Positions 49,281-58,961 of a DNA stretch of 64,000 nt are shown piece after piece. A program made the translations under genes and the position numbers. This DNA comes from an uncultured Vibrio sp. (GTDB taxonomy: Bacteria > Pseudomonadota > Gammaproteobacteria > Enterobacterales > Vibrionaceae). Under the pieces are notes generated by a model. The model ran no database searches, was not told where the DNA came from, and saw only the letters and a list, made by a program, of their open reading frames with translations. The stretch lies in NCBI RefSeq assembly GCF_947488985.1, contig NZ_CANLBV010000001.1, forward strand, positions 62,001-126,000. The letters are read 5' to 3'. Position 1 is the first letter of the stretch. The number at the start of each line of letters is the position of its first letter.

Positions 49281-50798
49281 TTAATCTTGCCAGTACGGCT
49301 CAACCTCGATACTGATTTGACGGGTCTGCTCCATCGCATGCAGGATCGACACTTCTTGGCGTGCTAGCCAGCGTTCAAGTTGAACCCGTTCGTCACCTTC
49401 CAGCTTCTCAGTTAAAGGTGTCAGCGTTCTTAGCATTAATAGGTCATCAATGCCTTGCACCATATCAGCCCATGGCAAGCGGAAACTATTGCGCTCATCG
49501 GCATCATACAAGCCAGCAAAACCGACACCGGAATAGAGGTTACGCATTAAGCGATATTGTTGATCAATATACGCTTGGCTGGTCATCACTCGCTCTGGCG
49601 GGAATGCTTCCATGAGTTCCGCCCACGTGCGATCAAGCTGCTGCACCGAGAACCACTCAATACCACGCGCCATTTGTTCGCGCGCTTTACTATCTAAAAA
49701 CGGCTGCCAGCCTCGAGACAAGATCCAACGGCTCAGATCCAACAACAAACCGGTATAACGGGCTGAGCTCAATAACGTCAACAAAGATTCACGATCTGGC
49801 AGCTGCTGTTGCATCTCTTTTAGCTCAGCCACTAAGAACTTACGCGCATCGAGTTTGCGCAACACATGGCCTTTATCTTCCAGCAAATCTTCGAAGTGGT
49901 CATAGCTTTTTAGCCACTCAAGCTCTTGCTCGAGCCACTTTAACTCTTGACGTAAAATCGCACTGGCACGTCGTGGAACAATGCCGCCATAGATGGTGAA
50001 GGTTTGGCGAATAAAACTCAGCGAGTGGCTGATCTCATGCAACGCTTCAATCGACTGACGCTCAGTGAAGATCTGCTCGTGATAATGCCAATGAGCGAGA
50101 GCATGCTCTAAAGATTGAATGAAACACGATTCAACGGTGTCACTTTTGTCAGTATCGACTAAAGTCAAAGGAGTGACTTCATCGCCTTGATAACCTTGAG
50201 CAAGACGGTAACCCTTAGCCGCTTTACTAAGGTTGCCTAGGCGCATGCCACCTTGTTCGCAGAATTGACGAGACAGTGTAAATAGAGCATCAGTTTGACC
50301 AGATTTAAGCTCCAGTTCGACTTCGCAAATTGGCTCTTGCTGGTCGCCTGATTCAACAAAGCCTTGATCAAAAGCCACCTCAACTTGGCTACCATCTGGC
50401 ATACCAATCAACCACTGCTCACGAGTGAAGTTAGTAGAGAACAGAGGTGTAAGCTCAGCTTGCAACGTTTCGATGTCTTTACCTGCTGGCCAGATATCTT
50501 CTGGGTGCAGAGCGAGTTTAGGCTGATTGCTGTCATGTTCAGCGTTGTATTCCGGCCTTTGATGCAAGCCAGCAACCACGCGTCCTGCGGTCTTTACGGT
50601 TTGTACAAATACGTCATCAAAGCGTCGAATGCGCAAGCCGGTATCGTGCTTACGTAGCCAGTTGTCAGGGGTGTCAAAGTAGATGTTACCTAGCTCGCGA
50701 CAACTGTGCTGAAGTACTTTAGTTTCAGCAATTTTATTGCGTAAAGTCTCTGAAAAATCAGGAGAAACAAAAAACTTCAGTTCTATCTCGGTTTCCAT
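49281..50798 (-). CDS. ygiF: CYTH and CHAD domain protein (inorganic triphosphatase, YgiF type)
   Basis: The family hydrolyses inorganic triphosphate; CHAD domains bind polyphosphate. The ATG at 50798, with AAGG upstream, gives 505 residues; an upstream start would add a non-conserved 19-residue extension. The N-terminal CYTH domain (about 1-200) starts with the ExExK motif (E4, E6, K8). The C-terminal helical CHAD domain spans about 215-490. In E. coli ygiF lies directly beside glnE; here the chemoreceptor and channel genes intervene. Confidence 0.92.
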   Translation of the reverse strand: METEIELKFFVSPDFSETLRNKIAETKVLQHSCRELGNIYFDTPDNWLRKHDTGLRIRRFDDVFVQTVKTAGRVVAGLHQRPEYNAEHDSNQPKLALHPEDIWPAGKDIETLQAELTPLFSTNFTREQWLIGMPDGSQVEVAFDQGFVESGDQQEPICEVELELKSGQTDALFTLSRQFCEQGGMRLGNLSKAAKGYRLAQGYQGDEVTPLTLVDTDKSDTVESCFIQSLEHALAHWHYHEQIFTERQSIEALHEISHSLSFIRQTFTIYGGIVPRRASAILRQELKWLEQELEWLKSYDHFEDLLEDKGHVLRKLDARKFLVAELKEMQQQLPDRESLLTLLSSARYTGLLLDLSRWILSRGWQPFLDSKAREQMARGIEWFSVQQLDRTWAELMEAFPPERVMTSQAYIDQQYRLMRNLYSGVGFAGLYDADERNSFRLPWADMVQGIDDLLMLRTLTPLTEKLEGDERVQLERWLARQEVSILHAMEQTRQISIEVEPYWQD

Positions 50799-50943
50799 AG
50801 TTATACCTTTCTGTGAAGATAGGGACAGGATATTGCCAATTTGAAAACTCAGCAAGTCACAAATATCGCGCTTATCATGATCTAAAACAGTTTTAATGAG
50901 AGATTGATTAGGTTAACATGCGCGCCTTTGTAGCCATCGTTTA

Positions 50944-50972
50944 ACATTTCACCATGAATATGGTGTATGTTG
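50944..50972 (+). other. Leader hairpin upstream of the PhoU-like gene
   Basis: AACAT-TT-CACCAT / ATGGTG-T-ATGTT forms an 11-bp interrupted stem around GAAT, about 34 bp before the gene, in the 207-bp gap after ygiF. No Pho box was recognised. Confidence 0.4.
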
Positions 50973-51005
50973 TTTTAAGGTTATTATTTATTAGGTTGGA
51001 TGACC

Positions 51006-51686
51006 ATGCCAGTAAATACGATTATGGGGTTATTTGCAAAGTCCCCAATTAAACCTTTGCAGCGTCACGTAGTATGCGTGAATGAATGTTGTTCTCACCT
51101 AGTAAATTTCTTTGAAGTTTCTTCAAAGGGTGACTGGGAAAAAGCATCAGAAATTCGAGCTCAAATTTCTCACCTTGAGAAAGAAGCTGACGTACTAAAA
51201 CGTGAAATTCGCCTGAAACTTCCTCGCGGTTTGTTTATGCCCGTTGATCGCACCGATATGTTGGAGCTATTAACTCAGCAAGACAAACTCGCAAACCTAG
51301 CGAAAGACATTGCTGGCCGTGTATATGGTCGTCAACTTGTCATTCCTACTCCTTTGCAAGACAATTTCATTGCTTACGTGAAGCGTTGCCTAGATGCAGC
51401 GAACCAAGCACAAAACGTAATTAATGAACTAGACGAGTTACTTGAGACGGGCTTTAAAGGTCGTGAAGTGACACTCGTTGCTGAAATGATAAATCAATTA
51501 GATGTAATTGAAGATGACACGGATGCGATGCAGATCGAACTGCGCCAACAATTAATGGCGATTGAAGATGGTCTGAATCCAGTTGATATCATGTTCTTAT
51601 ACAAAATTCTTGAATGGGTTGGTGGTATTGCAGATCAAGCACAGCGCGTCGGCGCTCGTCTTGAAGTAATGCTTTCTCGCTCTTAA
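51006..51686 (+). CDS. PhoU-like DUF47/TIGR00153 family protein
   Basis: The protein has 226 residues from the ATG at 51006 (an ATG two codons earlier is equally open). It is all-helical with no membrane segment and carries the DUF47 pattern of the PhoU superfamily, for example EKEADVLKREIRLKLPRGLFMPVDRTDMLEL. Members of this family are typically encoded beside Pit phosphate transporters and are thought to regulate them. Here pit follows after 128 bp, with a terminator-like hairpin between them. Confidence 0.9.
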   Translation: MPVNTIMGLFAKSPIKPLQRHVVCVNECCSHLVNFFEVSSKGDWEKASEIRAQISHLEKEADVLKREIRLKLPRGLFMPVDRTDMLELLTQQDKLANLAKDIAGRVYGRQLVIPTPLQDNFIAYVKRCLDAANQAQNVINELDELLETGFKGREVTLVAEMINQLDVIEDDTDAMQIELRQQLMAIEDGLNPVDIMFLYKILEWVGGIADQAQRVGARLEVMLSRS

Positions 51687-51726
51687 ATCATACGTTAACC
51701 ATATAACGAAGAACATTTTTCAACCA

Positions 51727-51769
51727 AACCACTTATGCGCTGAGTATTTCTCTCGCTGAGCGGTTTTTT
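51727..51769 (+). terminator. Attenuator-like terminator between the PhoU-like gene and pit
   Basis: AACCACTTA / TGAGCGGTT outer stem (one mismatch, one wobble) with an inner GCG..GAG/CTC..CGC stem, ending in six T. It would reduce pit transcription from the upstream promoter. Confidence 0.6.
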
Positions 51770-51814
51770 GCGTCTAAATTTGTTCCGCTTGTTATCAAAC
51801 AACTAGGTATTACG

Positions 51815-53077
51815 ATGGATATCCTTGCTAATTACGGCACTGTCCTGATTATTGTTGCAGCAGCTTTCGGTTTCTTGATGGCTATTGGTATTGGTGCAAA
51901 TGACGTTGCGAACGCAATGGGCACCTCAGTAGGCTCTAAAGCTCTAACCGTAAAACAAGCGATCATTATCGCAATGATCTTTGAATTCGCAGGTGCATAC
52001 CTTGCTGGTGGTGAAGTTACCGATACGATCCGTCAAGGTGTTATCGAGACATCTCAGTTTGCAAACCAGCCTGAAGTACTCGTGTACGGCATGATGTCGG
52101 CGTTATTGGCGGCAGGTACATGGCTATTGTTAGCTTCGTACATGGGTTGGCCGGTTTCTACCACTCACTCTATCATCGGTGCAATCATCGGTTTTGCTTG
52201 TGTGTCTGTAGGTACGGAAGCGGTAGACTGGAGCAGCGTTCAAGGCATTGTGGGTAGCTGGCTTATCACACCCGTTATTTCAGGCTTCTTCGCTTACGTT
52301 ATCTTTGTGAGTGCACAGCGACTGATCTTTGATACCGAAAACCCGTTATTTAACGCGAAGCGCTTTGTACCGGTATACATGTTCATCACAACGATGGTGA
52401 TTACGCTTGTAACCATCCAGAAAGGTCTTAAGCACGTTGGTCTTCACCTAAGCACCACGGAAGCATGGCTATGGTCTATCGGTGTATCTGGCCTAGTAAT
52501 GGTCGGTGGCTATTTGTACATCCAGAAGAAGTTTGCTGATCGCGAAGAAGATCGTGGCTTTACTGGTGTAGAAGGCATCTTCAGCGTACTGATGGTGATC
52601 ACGGCTTGTGCGATGGCATTCGCACACGGTTCCAATGATGTTGCGAATGCGATCGGTCCATTGTCTGCAGTGGTATCAACCGTTGAAAACATGGGCGAGC
52701 TGACAGCGAAAAGCAGCATTGCTTGGTGGATTCTTCCTTTAGGCGGTATTGGTATCGTCGTTGGTCTTGCAACAATGGGTCATAAAGTAATGGCAACCGT
52801 TGGTACTGGTATCACAGAACTAACGCCTAGCCGTGGTTTTGCCGCTCAACTTGCAACGGCATGTACTGTAGTACTGGCTTCTGGTACTGGTCTGCCAATC
52901 TCAACCACTCAAACTTTGGTTGGTGCGGTATTAGGTGTCGGCTTCGCTCGTGGTATTGCCGCGTTGAACTTAGGTGTTGTACGTAACATCGTTGCATCTT
53001 GGATTGTTACGCTGCCTGCAGGTGCGCTACTTGCTGTTGTATTCTTCTACGCTCTTGAAGCTGTATTTGGCGTATAA
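51815..53077 (+). CDS. pit: Low-affinity inorganic phosphate transporter Pit
   Basis: Pit imports metal-phosphate in symport with protons. The protein has 420 residues and about ten to twelve membrane spans. The duplicated PiT signature appears as GANDVANAMGTSVGS (about residue 27) and GSNDVANAIGPLSA (about residue 273). Together with the preceding PhoU-like gene it forms the common DUF47-pit pair. Confidence 0.95.
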   Translation: MDILANYGTVLIIVAAAFGFLMAIGIGANDVANAMGTSVGSKALTVKQAIIIAMIFEFAGAYLAGGEVTDTIRQGVIETSQFANQPEVLVYGMMSALLAAGTWLLLASYMGWPVSTTHSIIGAIIGFACVSVGTEAVDWSSVQGIVGSWLITPVISGFFAYVIFVSAQRLIFDTENPLFNAKRFVPVYMFITTMVITLVTIQKGLKHVGLHLSTTEAWLWSIGVSGLVMVGGYLYIQKKFADREEDRGFTGVEGIFSVLMVITACAMAFAHGSNDVANAIGPLSAVVSTVENMGELTAKSSIAWWILPLGGIGIVVGLATMGHKVMATVGTGITELTPSRGFAAQLATACTVVLASGTGLPISTTQTLVGAVLGVGFARGIAALNLGVVRNIVASWIVTLPAGALLAVVFFYALEAVFGV

Positions 53078-53170
53078 TCGTCATTATTACTAGTGAGAGC
53101 TAGCGTCAGGATACTGTGAGCTTCAGTGGTGATATGTAAATGCCATGTCATTATTGACTCAAACGCACAG

Positions 53171-53198
53171 AAAGGGAGGCTTTGCCTCCCTTCTTTGT
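53171..53198 (+). terminator. Terminator of pit
   Basis: AAGGGAGGC / GCCTCCCTT stem with a TTT loop followed by CTTTGTT, about 95 bp after pit. Confidence 0.85.
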
Positions 53199-53283
53199 TG
53201 CACCCTATAAAGAAACTAAATATTATTTGCGGATTGAGGCTGACTCATACGCCTATCCAATTTGAATCGTTAAAGGATTTACT

Positions 53284-53895
53284 GTGAAAAAACTGATTAG
53301 CTTAGTTTTGTTCGCAATGCTTGCGGCTCCCGCTGCCTTTGCACAAGACCGTTATATTGCTGATAAACTATTTACTTATATGCATTCGGGACCAAACAAT
53401 ACCTTCCGTATCATTGGCAGTGTTGATGCTGGCGCAAAAATCACTTACCTACAAGCAGACAAGAGCACTGGATACACTGAGATCCAAGACAGTCGCGGCC
53501 GTAAGGGCTGGGTTGAAAGTAAGTTTGTCAGTACGCAAGAAAGCATGGCACTGCGTATGCCTAAGCTAGAAAAAGAACTGACTGAAGTGAAAAGCAAGCT
53601 CGCTAATGCGCGTCAAAGCGCCGATAGTGAAAAAGCAGGGCTAGCAAGCTCTCTTGAGTCTCGTAACAAGCAAATTGCTGAACTTGAGCAAAGCTATAGC
53701 GACATGAACCAACAACTCACTACGGCTCAAACAGAGAACCGTGAGCTGCGCGCTAAACTAGATACTCAAAAAGACGACCTACTATTGAGATACTTTATGT
53801 ACGGTGCTGGTGTCGCGGGTATTGGTCTACTACTTGGCCTACTCCTGCCGCACATTATGCCTCGTCGTAAAAAATCACCCAACGGTTGGACTTAA
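53284..53895 (+). CDS. ygiM: YgiM-type SH3-domain membrane protein (TIGR04211)
   Basis: The protein has 203 residues from a GTG start at 53284. A signal peptide (about 1-20) is followed by a bacterial SH3 domain (about 22-88), a coiled coil (about 90-165) and one C-terminal membrane segment (about 168-188) with a short basic tail. The topology suggests a periplasmic sensor or scaffold held in the inner membrane; its function is not established. In E. coli ygiM lies next to cca; here gspB and gspA intervene. Confidence 0.9.
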   Translation: MKKLISLVLFAMLAAPAAFAQDRYIADKLFTYMHSGPNNTFRIIGSVDAGAKITYLQADKSTGYTEIQDSRGRKGWVESKFVSTQESMALRMPKLEKELTEVKSKLANARQSADSEKAGLASSLESRNKQIAELEQSYSDMNQQLTTAQTENRELRAKLDTQKDDLLLRYFMYGAGVAGIGLLLGLLLPHIMPRRKKSPNGWT

Positions 53896-53938
53896 GCTTA
53901 ATACGCAGATTAGGTACAGTAAATTCCGTATCGAATAT

Positions 53939-53970
53939 CAAAAAGGAGCACCGAGGTGCTCCTTTTTATT
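53939..53970. terminator. Bidirectional terminator between ygiM and gspB
   Basis: AAAAGGAGCACC / GGTGCTCCTTTT perfect stem with a tight GA-centred loop between convergent genes. Confidence 0.92.
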
Positions 53971-54007
53971 TGCTTATTATCGAAGTACCTATAGAGCTAA
54001 CGGCTAT

Positions 54008-55003
54008 CTAGCCTTTCCATTCATACAGTGCTGGGATCTGAATCCTCTGCTGATTAAACTCAATAATCACCGATTGCGGCTTAATCTCAAGTAGCTGAAT
54101 ATCATGACCTATCCACTCCCCTTCCGCGACTTCTAGACCATTCACTTTCACCCAGCGCTTAGTTTCGCCGCTTGAATACATATGAGTTTGTAGGTTTAGC
54201 TTAGGTAATACCCCAGACAAACTATTCATATGATTTTCTAGCTCTATGACCTGATCATCTCTATGCCCTGCGGGTCTAGAGTCCATCGGTTCCGCCGTGT
54301 TTTGTTGGCTCCCCATAATGGATTCCAGTGTCAATGCCAAGCCGGGTGAAAATTCACTCAGGTCTAGCCCTTGCAGCAAATCACTGTCTGATTGTAGGTC
54401 ACTATTTGCTTGCTGATCACTGCTTGGTTGCCGAACAATCGTTTCATCGCTTGCGGCTGGCTGAACGCTTGATTGAACCGGTGACGACTCAGAACTGGCT
54501 GTCATTTGGGTGTTGTTATCAGCATTTGCTAAGATCACCGCTGAGCCACCAGCCGTGTTGGTATGATTAGAATTAGAATCAGAGTCAACCTGCGCATACT
54601 TTTCTTGGCGTGGCAATGCTTTCAGCTGTTGACTCGCCGGTGCTGGGCGAACAGCAAACAATGCACCTTCTTCCTTAGATTTACCATCCATGCTTGCTAT
54701 ATCGGCATCAACAATTTCAAGATCAACGTTTGATTGAGTTGTTGATTCTGGCGCAGCTACATTGGCCGCTTTGTTCACCGGTTCTTGTTGTTGGCTATAC
54801 GTTTGATAAGCCAGAACGCCCCCCACCAACAAAGAAGGTATCAAGATTAAGAGCAACCCCATCGCTAACGATGACCCTCGTTTATTGCTAAGCCCTTTTG
54901 CAGAACTAGGAACATGATGATTCTGGTAGCCTTTGAAGGCTGGTTTATTAATAGAAGGCTGTTTAAGCTCATGTATATTAAGATCATGCATAATCCGTGA
55001 CAT
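54008..55003 (-). CDS. gspB: General secretion pathway protein B (GspB/ExeB)
   Basis: GspB works with GspA to insert the type II secretin into the peptidoglycan and outer membrane. The protein has 331 residues: a cytoplasmic N-terminus, one membrane span (about 46-66), a long Ser/Gln/Asp-rich periplasmic linker (about 70-240), and a conserved C-terminal T2SSB domain (about 265-331, with RWVKVNGLEVAEGEWI). The first base overlaps the last base of gspA, so the pair is one transcript. Confidence 0.9.
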   Translation of the reverse strand: MSRIMHDLNIHELKQPSINKPAFKGYQNHHVPSSAKGLSNKRGSSLAMGLLLILIPSLLVGGVLAYQTYSQQQEPVNKAANVAAPESTTQSNVDLEIVDADIASMDGKSKEEGALFAVRPAPASQQLKALPRQEKYAQVDSDSNSNHTNTAGGSAVILANADNNTQMTASSESSPVQSSVQPAASDETIVRQPSSDQQANSDLQSDSDLLQGLDLSEFSPGLALTLESIMGSQQNTAEPMDSRPAGHRDDQVIELENHMNSLSGVLPKLNLQTHMYSSGETKRWVKVNGLEVAEGEWIGHDIQLLEIKPQSVIIEFNQQRIQIPALYEWKG

Positions 55004-56676
55004 TAGCCAGCACCTCCATCGAGTAACATCAATTTAGGGGCGTCGAGTTGAGCTAGCCTTTGTAACCTTGCTAGCGTACGTTTACCGGCGATGCCATCGA
55101 CCGACATTCCTTGCCAGTTCTGGAAAGCTTCCACTTTCATTTTTAGATCCTTGTCGAACACATCACTGCCAGATACCACTTCACCAAGCACCTCAGAAAG
55201 CAACAGATCAAGCACAGCAATCGCCTCACCTTGATAGCCCTCTTTGAGAGTCTCTCTTAGCGGCTGCTTCCATATAGCGACATACTCGCCGTGCCAAATC
55301 TGCTCTAAGGACTGCTTAGGCATCAACAATAATTGCTGGTTAACAAGTAGCTCGACAGACTCTTCAGACGCACTATAAAGCACAGCATACACAGACTCTT
55401 GGTCGACGCTGAGATGAAGCACCACAGGCACTCCCAACTTAAGTAGCGCCTTTAAATGCGACTGTTGTTGTTCGCATACAAAGACGCTTTGTGGCTCATT
55501 TAAGCACAGGCCATCACGTAGCGAAGACTGATATCCCCACAAGGTATATAAATCCTTGATAGCCACAGAGCGGTTGGTTCCTTGTATCAAATGCTGTTGA
55601 ATATGCGCTGGCAATGCAAATGTTGAGGGCTTAGGTTCGGCTATCAGGTGCGGCGTATTGGTCATCACAGCACGTTGTGTGTCAGGTGATGAGGGCTCAG
55701 CTTTTGCATCGCTTGAAGATTCAACGGACCGCCATGAATCTAAATAATCAGGGGCAAAGTGAAAGGTCGCGATGGCAAGACCGACGCTTAGCGCCGCAAT
55801 CCCTGCATATTGGAATAACTTGGCCGCAAGATGGGAGGCTCGAGGTTTATCGACATGATACACCTCTGCCTGAAAAGCCATGACTTGTTGACACGCTTGG
55901 TTAACCGTTGCATTACTAGGAACTGGCTCTCCATTGTGCACAGCCAGCTGCAGAGCTTTATCGCACACCAAGTTAATAAGCCTTGGAATACCATGCGTAT
56001 ATTGAGTGATCAGCTTGATGGTACGATTCGAAAACAACATCTGCTCACCACCCGCCATTTCTAAACGAAACGCGATGTACTTACCGGTTTCTTCAGTATT
56101 AAGAGGCAGTAGGTGATAACGACCAGTAATGCGCTGTGCTAACTGACGTAGCTGCGTGGTTTGTAAGTGCTGTTGTAATTCAGGTTGGCCGACCAACAGT
56201 ACTTTTAGCAACTTACGGCTGTCAGTTTCTAAGTTAGTCAGAAGGCGTAGCTGCTCCTGCACACCGGCAGCAAGGTGCTGGGCTTCATCAATCACCAATA
56301 GGGTTTGAATGCCTTCAGCATAGCTATCAAGTAAGAAATGATGAATGGCCTGACTCAGTTGTTTGAGCGATGCCTGTTCCGGGTACTCGACCTCAAACTC
56401 ATCGCAGATCGCTTCAAGTAAATCCGTATTGGAAAACGTAGGGTTAAGTATAAAGCCAGCCTGAGTGTGGCTATCAAGAGAAGACAACATCGCCTTCGCA
56501 ACCGTTGTTTTCCCTGTCCCCACCTCACCAGTGAGCATGGCAAAGCCTCCACCCTCACCTAATCCTGCTTTTAGATTCTGTATCGCCTCTTGGTGGCGTT
56601 GACTCAAAAACAAATAACGAGAATTTGGTACAATCGAAAATGGCATCTCAACGAAGCCAAAATATTCCTTATACAT
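55003..56676 (-). CDS. gspA: General secretion pathway ATPase GspA (ExeA)
   Basis: GspA is an inner-membrane ATPase that binds peptidoglycan and, with GspB, assembles the type II secretin. The ATG at 56676, preceded by AGGG, gives 557 residues beginning [18 protein letters not shown], the family's conserved start; 30 upstream codons in the same frame are rejected. Walker A is GEVGTGKT (50-57), Walker B is LLVIDE (126-131). A membrane span follows the AAA domain (about 285-305), and a C-terminal peptidoglycan-binding motif ([20 protein letters not shown]) ends the protein. The main gsp operon is not in this window. Confidence 0.92.
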   Translation of the reverse strand: MYKEYFGFVEMPFSIVPNSRYLFLSQRHQEAIQNLKAGLGEGGGFAMLTGEVGTGKTTVAKAMLSSLDSHTQAGFILNPTFSNTDLLEAICDEFEVEYPEQASLKQLSQAIHHFLLDSYAEGIQTLLVIDEAQHLAAGVQEQLRLLTNLETDSRKLLKVLLVGQPELQQHLQTTQLRQLAQRITGRYHLLPLNTEETGKYIAFRLEMAGGEQMLFSNRTIKLITQYTHGIPRLINLVCDKALQLAVHNGEPVPSNATVNQACQQVMAFQAEVYHVDKPRASHLAAKLFQYAGIAALSVGLAIATFHFAPDYLDSWRSVESSSDAKAEPSSPDTQRAVMTNTPHLIAEPKPSTFALPAHIQQHLIQGTNRSVAIKDLYTLWGYQSSLRDGLCLNEPQSVFVCEQQQSHLKALLKLGVPVVLHLSVDQESVYAVLYSASEESVELLVNQQLLLMPKQSLEQIWHGEYVAIWKQPLRETLKEGYQGEAIAVLDLLLSEVLGEVVSGSDVFDKDLKMKVEAFQNWQGMSVDGIAGKRTLARLQRLAQLDAPKLMLLDGGAG

Positions 56677-56760
56677 GTGCTGCCCTATAATTACGATAAA
56701 TGGAAAGTACCATTGCTTGTCATAAAGTCCAGCAGTAATAAAACATTTCGAGGTGATAAG

Positions 56761-58029
56761 TTGCAAATTTACGATAGCCTACCAAAAGACAACGAGCTTC
56801 AACGCTATCTAGTCGGTGGTGCAGTACGTGATAGGCTGCTCAATATCGACAGCGATGACAAAGACTGGGTAGTGGTCGGTAGTACTCCTCAACAGATGGA
56901 AAACCTTGGCTTTACCGCTGTCGGCAAAGACTTCCCAGTATTCTTGCATCCTAAAACCAAAGAAGAGCACGCATTAGCTCGAACAGAACGAAAATCCGGC
57001 TCGGGTTACACAGGTTTCGAATGTTATTTTGCGCCAGATGTGAGTTTGGAAGAAGATCTGATGCGCCGCGATCTCACCATTAACGCCATCGCACAAGATG
57101 ATCAAGGCCAACTTTACGATCCTTATCATGGCCAGCAAGATCTCTCAGATCGTATTCTTAGACACGTATCCGATGCCTTTGTTGAAGATCCGCTTCGAGT
57201 GCTGCGTGTAGCTCGCTTCGCAGCCAAACTTCACCACCTCAACTTTACGATTGCACCTGAAACCATGGATATGATGAGTGAGATCGTCGAATCGGGTGAA
57301 CTCAAGCACCTGACCGCCGAACGAGTATGGCAAGAGTGGCATAAATCTCTCAGCACGTCGCACCCTGAGGTGTTCCTTTCCGTTTTAAAAGAGTGTGGGG
57401 CATTAGCGGTAGTATTGCCTGAGATTGACGCTCTATTTGGTGTCCCTCAGCCTGAAAAATGGCACCCTGAGATCGATACTGGTATCCACACTCTGATGGT
57501 GGCTCAACAAGCTGCACTTTTAAGCCCATCGTTGCCCGTACGCTTTGCCGCTCAAGTCCACGACTTAGGTAAAGGTGTCACTCCAGAGAGCGAATGGCCA
57601 AGCCATAAAATGCACTGCCATACGGGGGCGAAGATCATTAAGACACTGTGTCAAAGAGTCAGAGTACCCAATGAATTCAAAGATCTGGCGCTACTGGTGT
57701 GTGAACTGCACTCTAATATTCATCGAGCAGGCGAACTCAAGCCAACCACCTTCCTTAAGGTTCTCAACAAGTTCGATGTTTGGCGTAAACCAGACAGGCT
57801 CAACGACATTCTTCTATGCTGCCAAGCTGACCACGCTGGTCGTAAAGGTTTAGAAGATCAGCCTTATCCTCAAAAGGCTCGCTTTGAAACGGCCTATCAA
57901 GCGGCACTTCAAGTTGAAGTAAAAGCGATCATTGCCGATGGCTTTCAAGGCAAAGAGATAAGGGAAGAACAAGAAAAGCGCAGAGCTGCCGCCATTGAAC
58001 ACGCGCTAGCAGAACTCGAAACAAATTAA
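56761..58029 (+). CDS. cca: CCA-adding multifunctional tRNA nucleotidyltransferase
   Basis: Cca adds or repairs the 3' CCA end of tRNAs. The start is inferred as TTG at 56761, because GAGG lies 7 bases upstream and the next residues, QIY, match the MKIYLVGG start of E. coli; no ATG fits. This gives 422 residues. The nucleotidyltransferase head shows [12 protein letters not shown] (about 16-27) and DDKDWVVVG (about 32-40), and a C-terminal HD domain shows VHDLGKG. Compared with E. coli, about 12 residues lie between QIY and LVGG. Confidence 0.95.
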   Translation: MQIYDSLPKDNELQRYLVGGAVRDRLLNIDSDDKDWVVVGSTPQQMENLGFTAVGKDFPVFLHPKTKEEHALARTERKSGSGYTGFECYFAPDVSLEEDLMRRDLTINAIAQDDQGQLYDPYHGQQDLSDRILRHVSDAFVEDPLRVLRVARFAAKLHHLNFTIAPETMDMMSEIVESGELKHLTAERVWQEWHKSLSTSHPEVFLSVLKECGALAVVLPEIDALFGVPQPEKWHPEIDTGIHTLMVAQQAALLSPSLPVRFAAQVHDLGKGVTPESEWPSHKMHCHTGAKIIKTLCQRVRVPNEFKDLALLVCELHSNIHRAGELKPTTFLKVLNKFDVWRKPDRLNDILLCCQADHAGRKGLEDQPYPQKARFETAYQAALQVEVKAIIADGFQGKEIREEQEKRRAAAIEHALAELETN

Positions 58030-58030
58030 G

Positions 58031-58076
58031 CTTCATCAACTCGCTGTAAAAATCAGGTCGAAAGATCAACACGCCC
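58031..58076. mobile_element. Solo end of the MITE-like element, abutting the cca stop
   Basis: The reverse complement matches the left 46 bp of the element at 32217-32486 at about 40 positions, including the terminal GGGCGTGTTGATCTTTCG. It is followed by TA, as at the intact copy. It begins directly after the cca stop codon, so it is a truncated relic or part of a deletion product. Confidence 0.8.
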
Positions 58077-58077
58077 T

Positions 58078-58106
58078 AAAAAGCCCGCGTTTGAAGCGGG
58101 CTTTTT
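58078..58106. terminator. Bidirectional terminator between cca and uppP
   Basis: AAAAAGCCCGC / GCGGGCTTTTT perfect stem with a GTTTGAA loop, starting immediately at the relic's TA boundary, between convergent genes. Confidence 0.92.
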
Positions 58107-58142
58107 GTTTCAACCTTTGGGAGTCAACCTTTAAAAAATCAG

Positions 58143-58946
58143 TTACTGCATCATCAAGAAAGCAAACAGACCACAACCTAAAATCAGGCGATAGATCACA
58201 AAAGGTGTCATGCCCATGCGTGAGATAAGCTTCAAGAAGAAGTGAATACAGATATAAGCACTGATGAAAGAAACCACGATCCCCGTCAATAGGGTGCCAA
58301 CTTGCACGGGATCGCCACTGACCACCAACTTCAAGCCCAAGTAACCACCAGCCAGCGTGATGATGGGAATAGACATCAAGAACGAGAATCGAGCAGCGGC
58401 TTCACGAGTAAAGCCAAGGTAAAGCGCCGCAGTAATGGTTGCGCCAGAGCGAGACGTGCCTGGGATCATCGCCATCGCCTGAGCCAAACCAATAAACAAC
58501 GCCTTTTTCCAACCTGCTTGGTATTCGTCATCACGTTGGCTTGAGTTCTTATCCACCCACCATAGCAATAGACCAAAAACGATGGTAGTAGTGGCAACCA
58601 CCCACGCACTGCGTAAGTAAAGCTCGATAATATCTTTCATCAATAAGCCAAAGATACACGCTGGAATTGTCGCGAGGATGATCATCCACGCCAGCTTGGC
58701 TTCCTTACTGCGATCCCCTTTAAACAGCGAACCAAAGAAAGCGCTCAAAAGCGACACCACTTCTTTACGAAAATAGATCACCACGGCCGCCAACGTCCCC
58801 ACATGGACAGCGACATCAAATGCTAAACCTTGATCTTCCCAGCCTAAAACAGCAGAAGGAAGGATTAAATGTGCAGAACTGGAAATAGGAAGAAACTCAG
58901 TAAAGCCTTGCACTAACGCCAAAATAAACGCTTCTAAATAACTCAT
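58143..58946 (-). CDS. uppP: Undecaprenyl-diphosphate phosphatase UppP (BacA)
   Basis: UppP recycles undecaprenyl pyrophosphate to the monophosphate carrier needed by MraY; loss increases bacitracin sensitivity. The protein has 267 residues from the second of two adjacent ATG codons, which is better spaced from AAGG. Family motifs [13 protein letters not shown] (about 15-27) and PGTSRSG are present, with about eight membrane spans. It is convergent with cca and lies 15 bp after folK. Confidence 0.96.
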   Translation of the reverse strand: MSYLEAFILALVQGFTEFLPISSSAHLILPSAVLGWEDQGLAFDVAVHVGTLAAVVIYFRKEVVSLLSAFFGSLFKGDRSKEAKLAWMIILATIPACIFGLLMKDIIELYLRSAWVVATTTIVFGLLLWWVDKNSSQRDDEYQAGWKKALFIGLAQAMAMIPGTSRSGATITAALYLGFTREAAARFSFLMSIPIITLAGGYLGLKLVVSGDPVQVGTLLTGIVVSFISAYICIHFFLKLISRMGMTPFVIYRLILGCGLFAFLMMQ

Positions 58947-58961
58947 CATTTACCTTATAAA

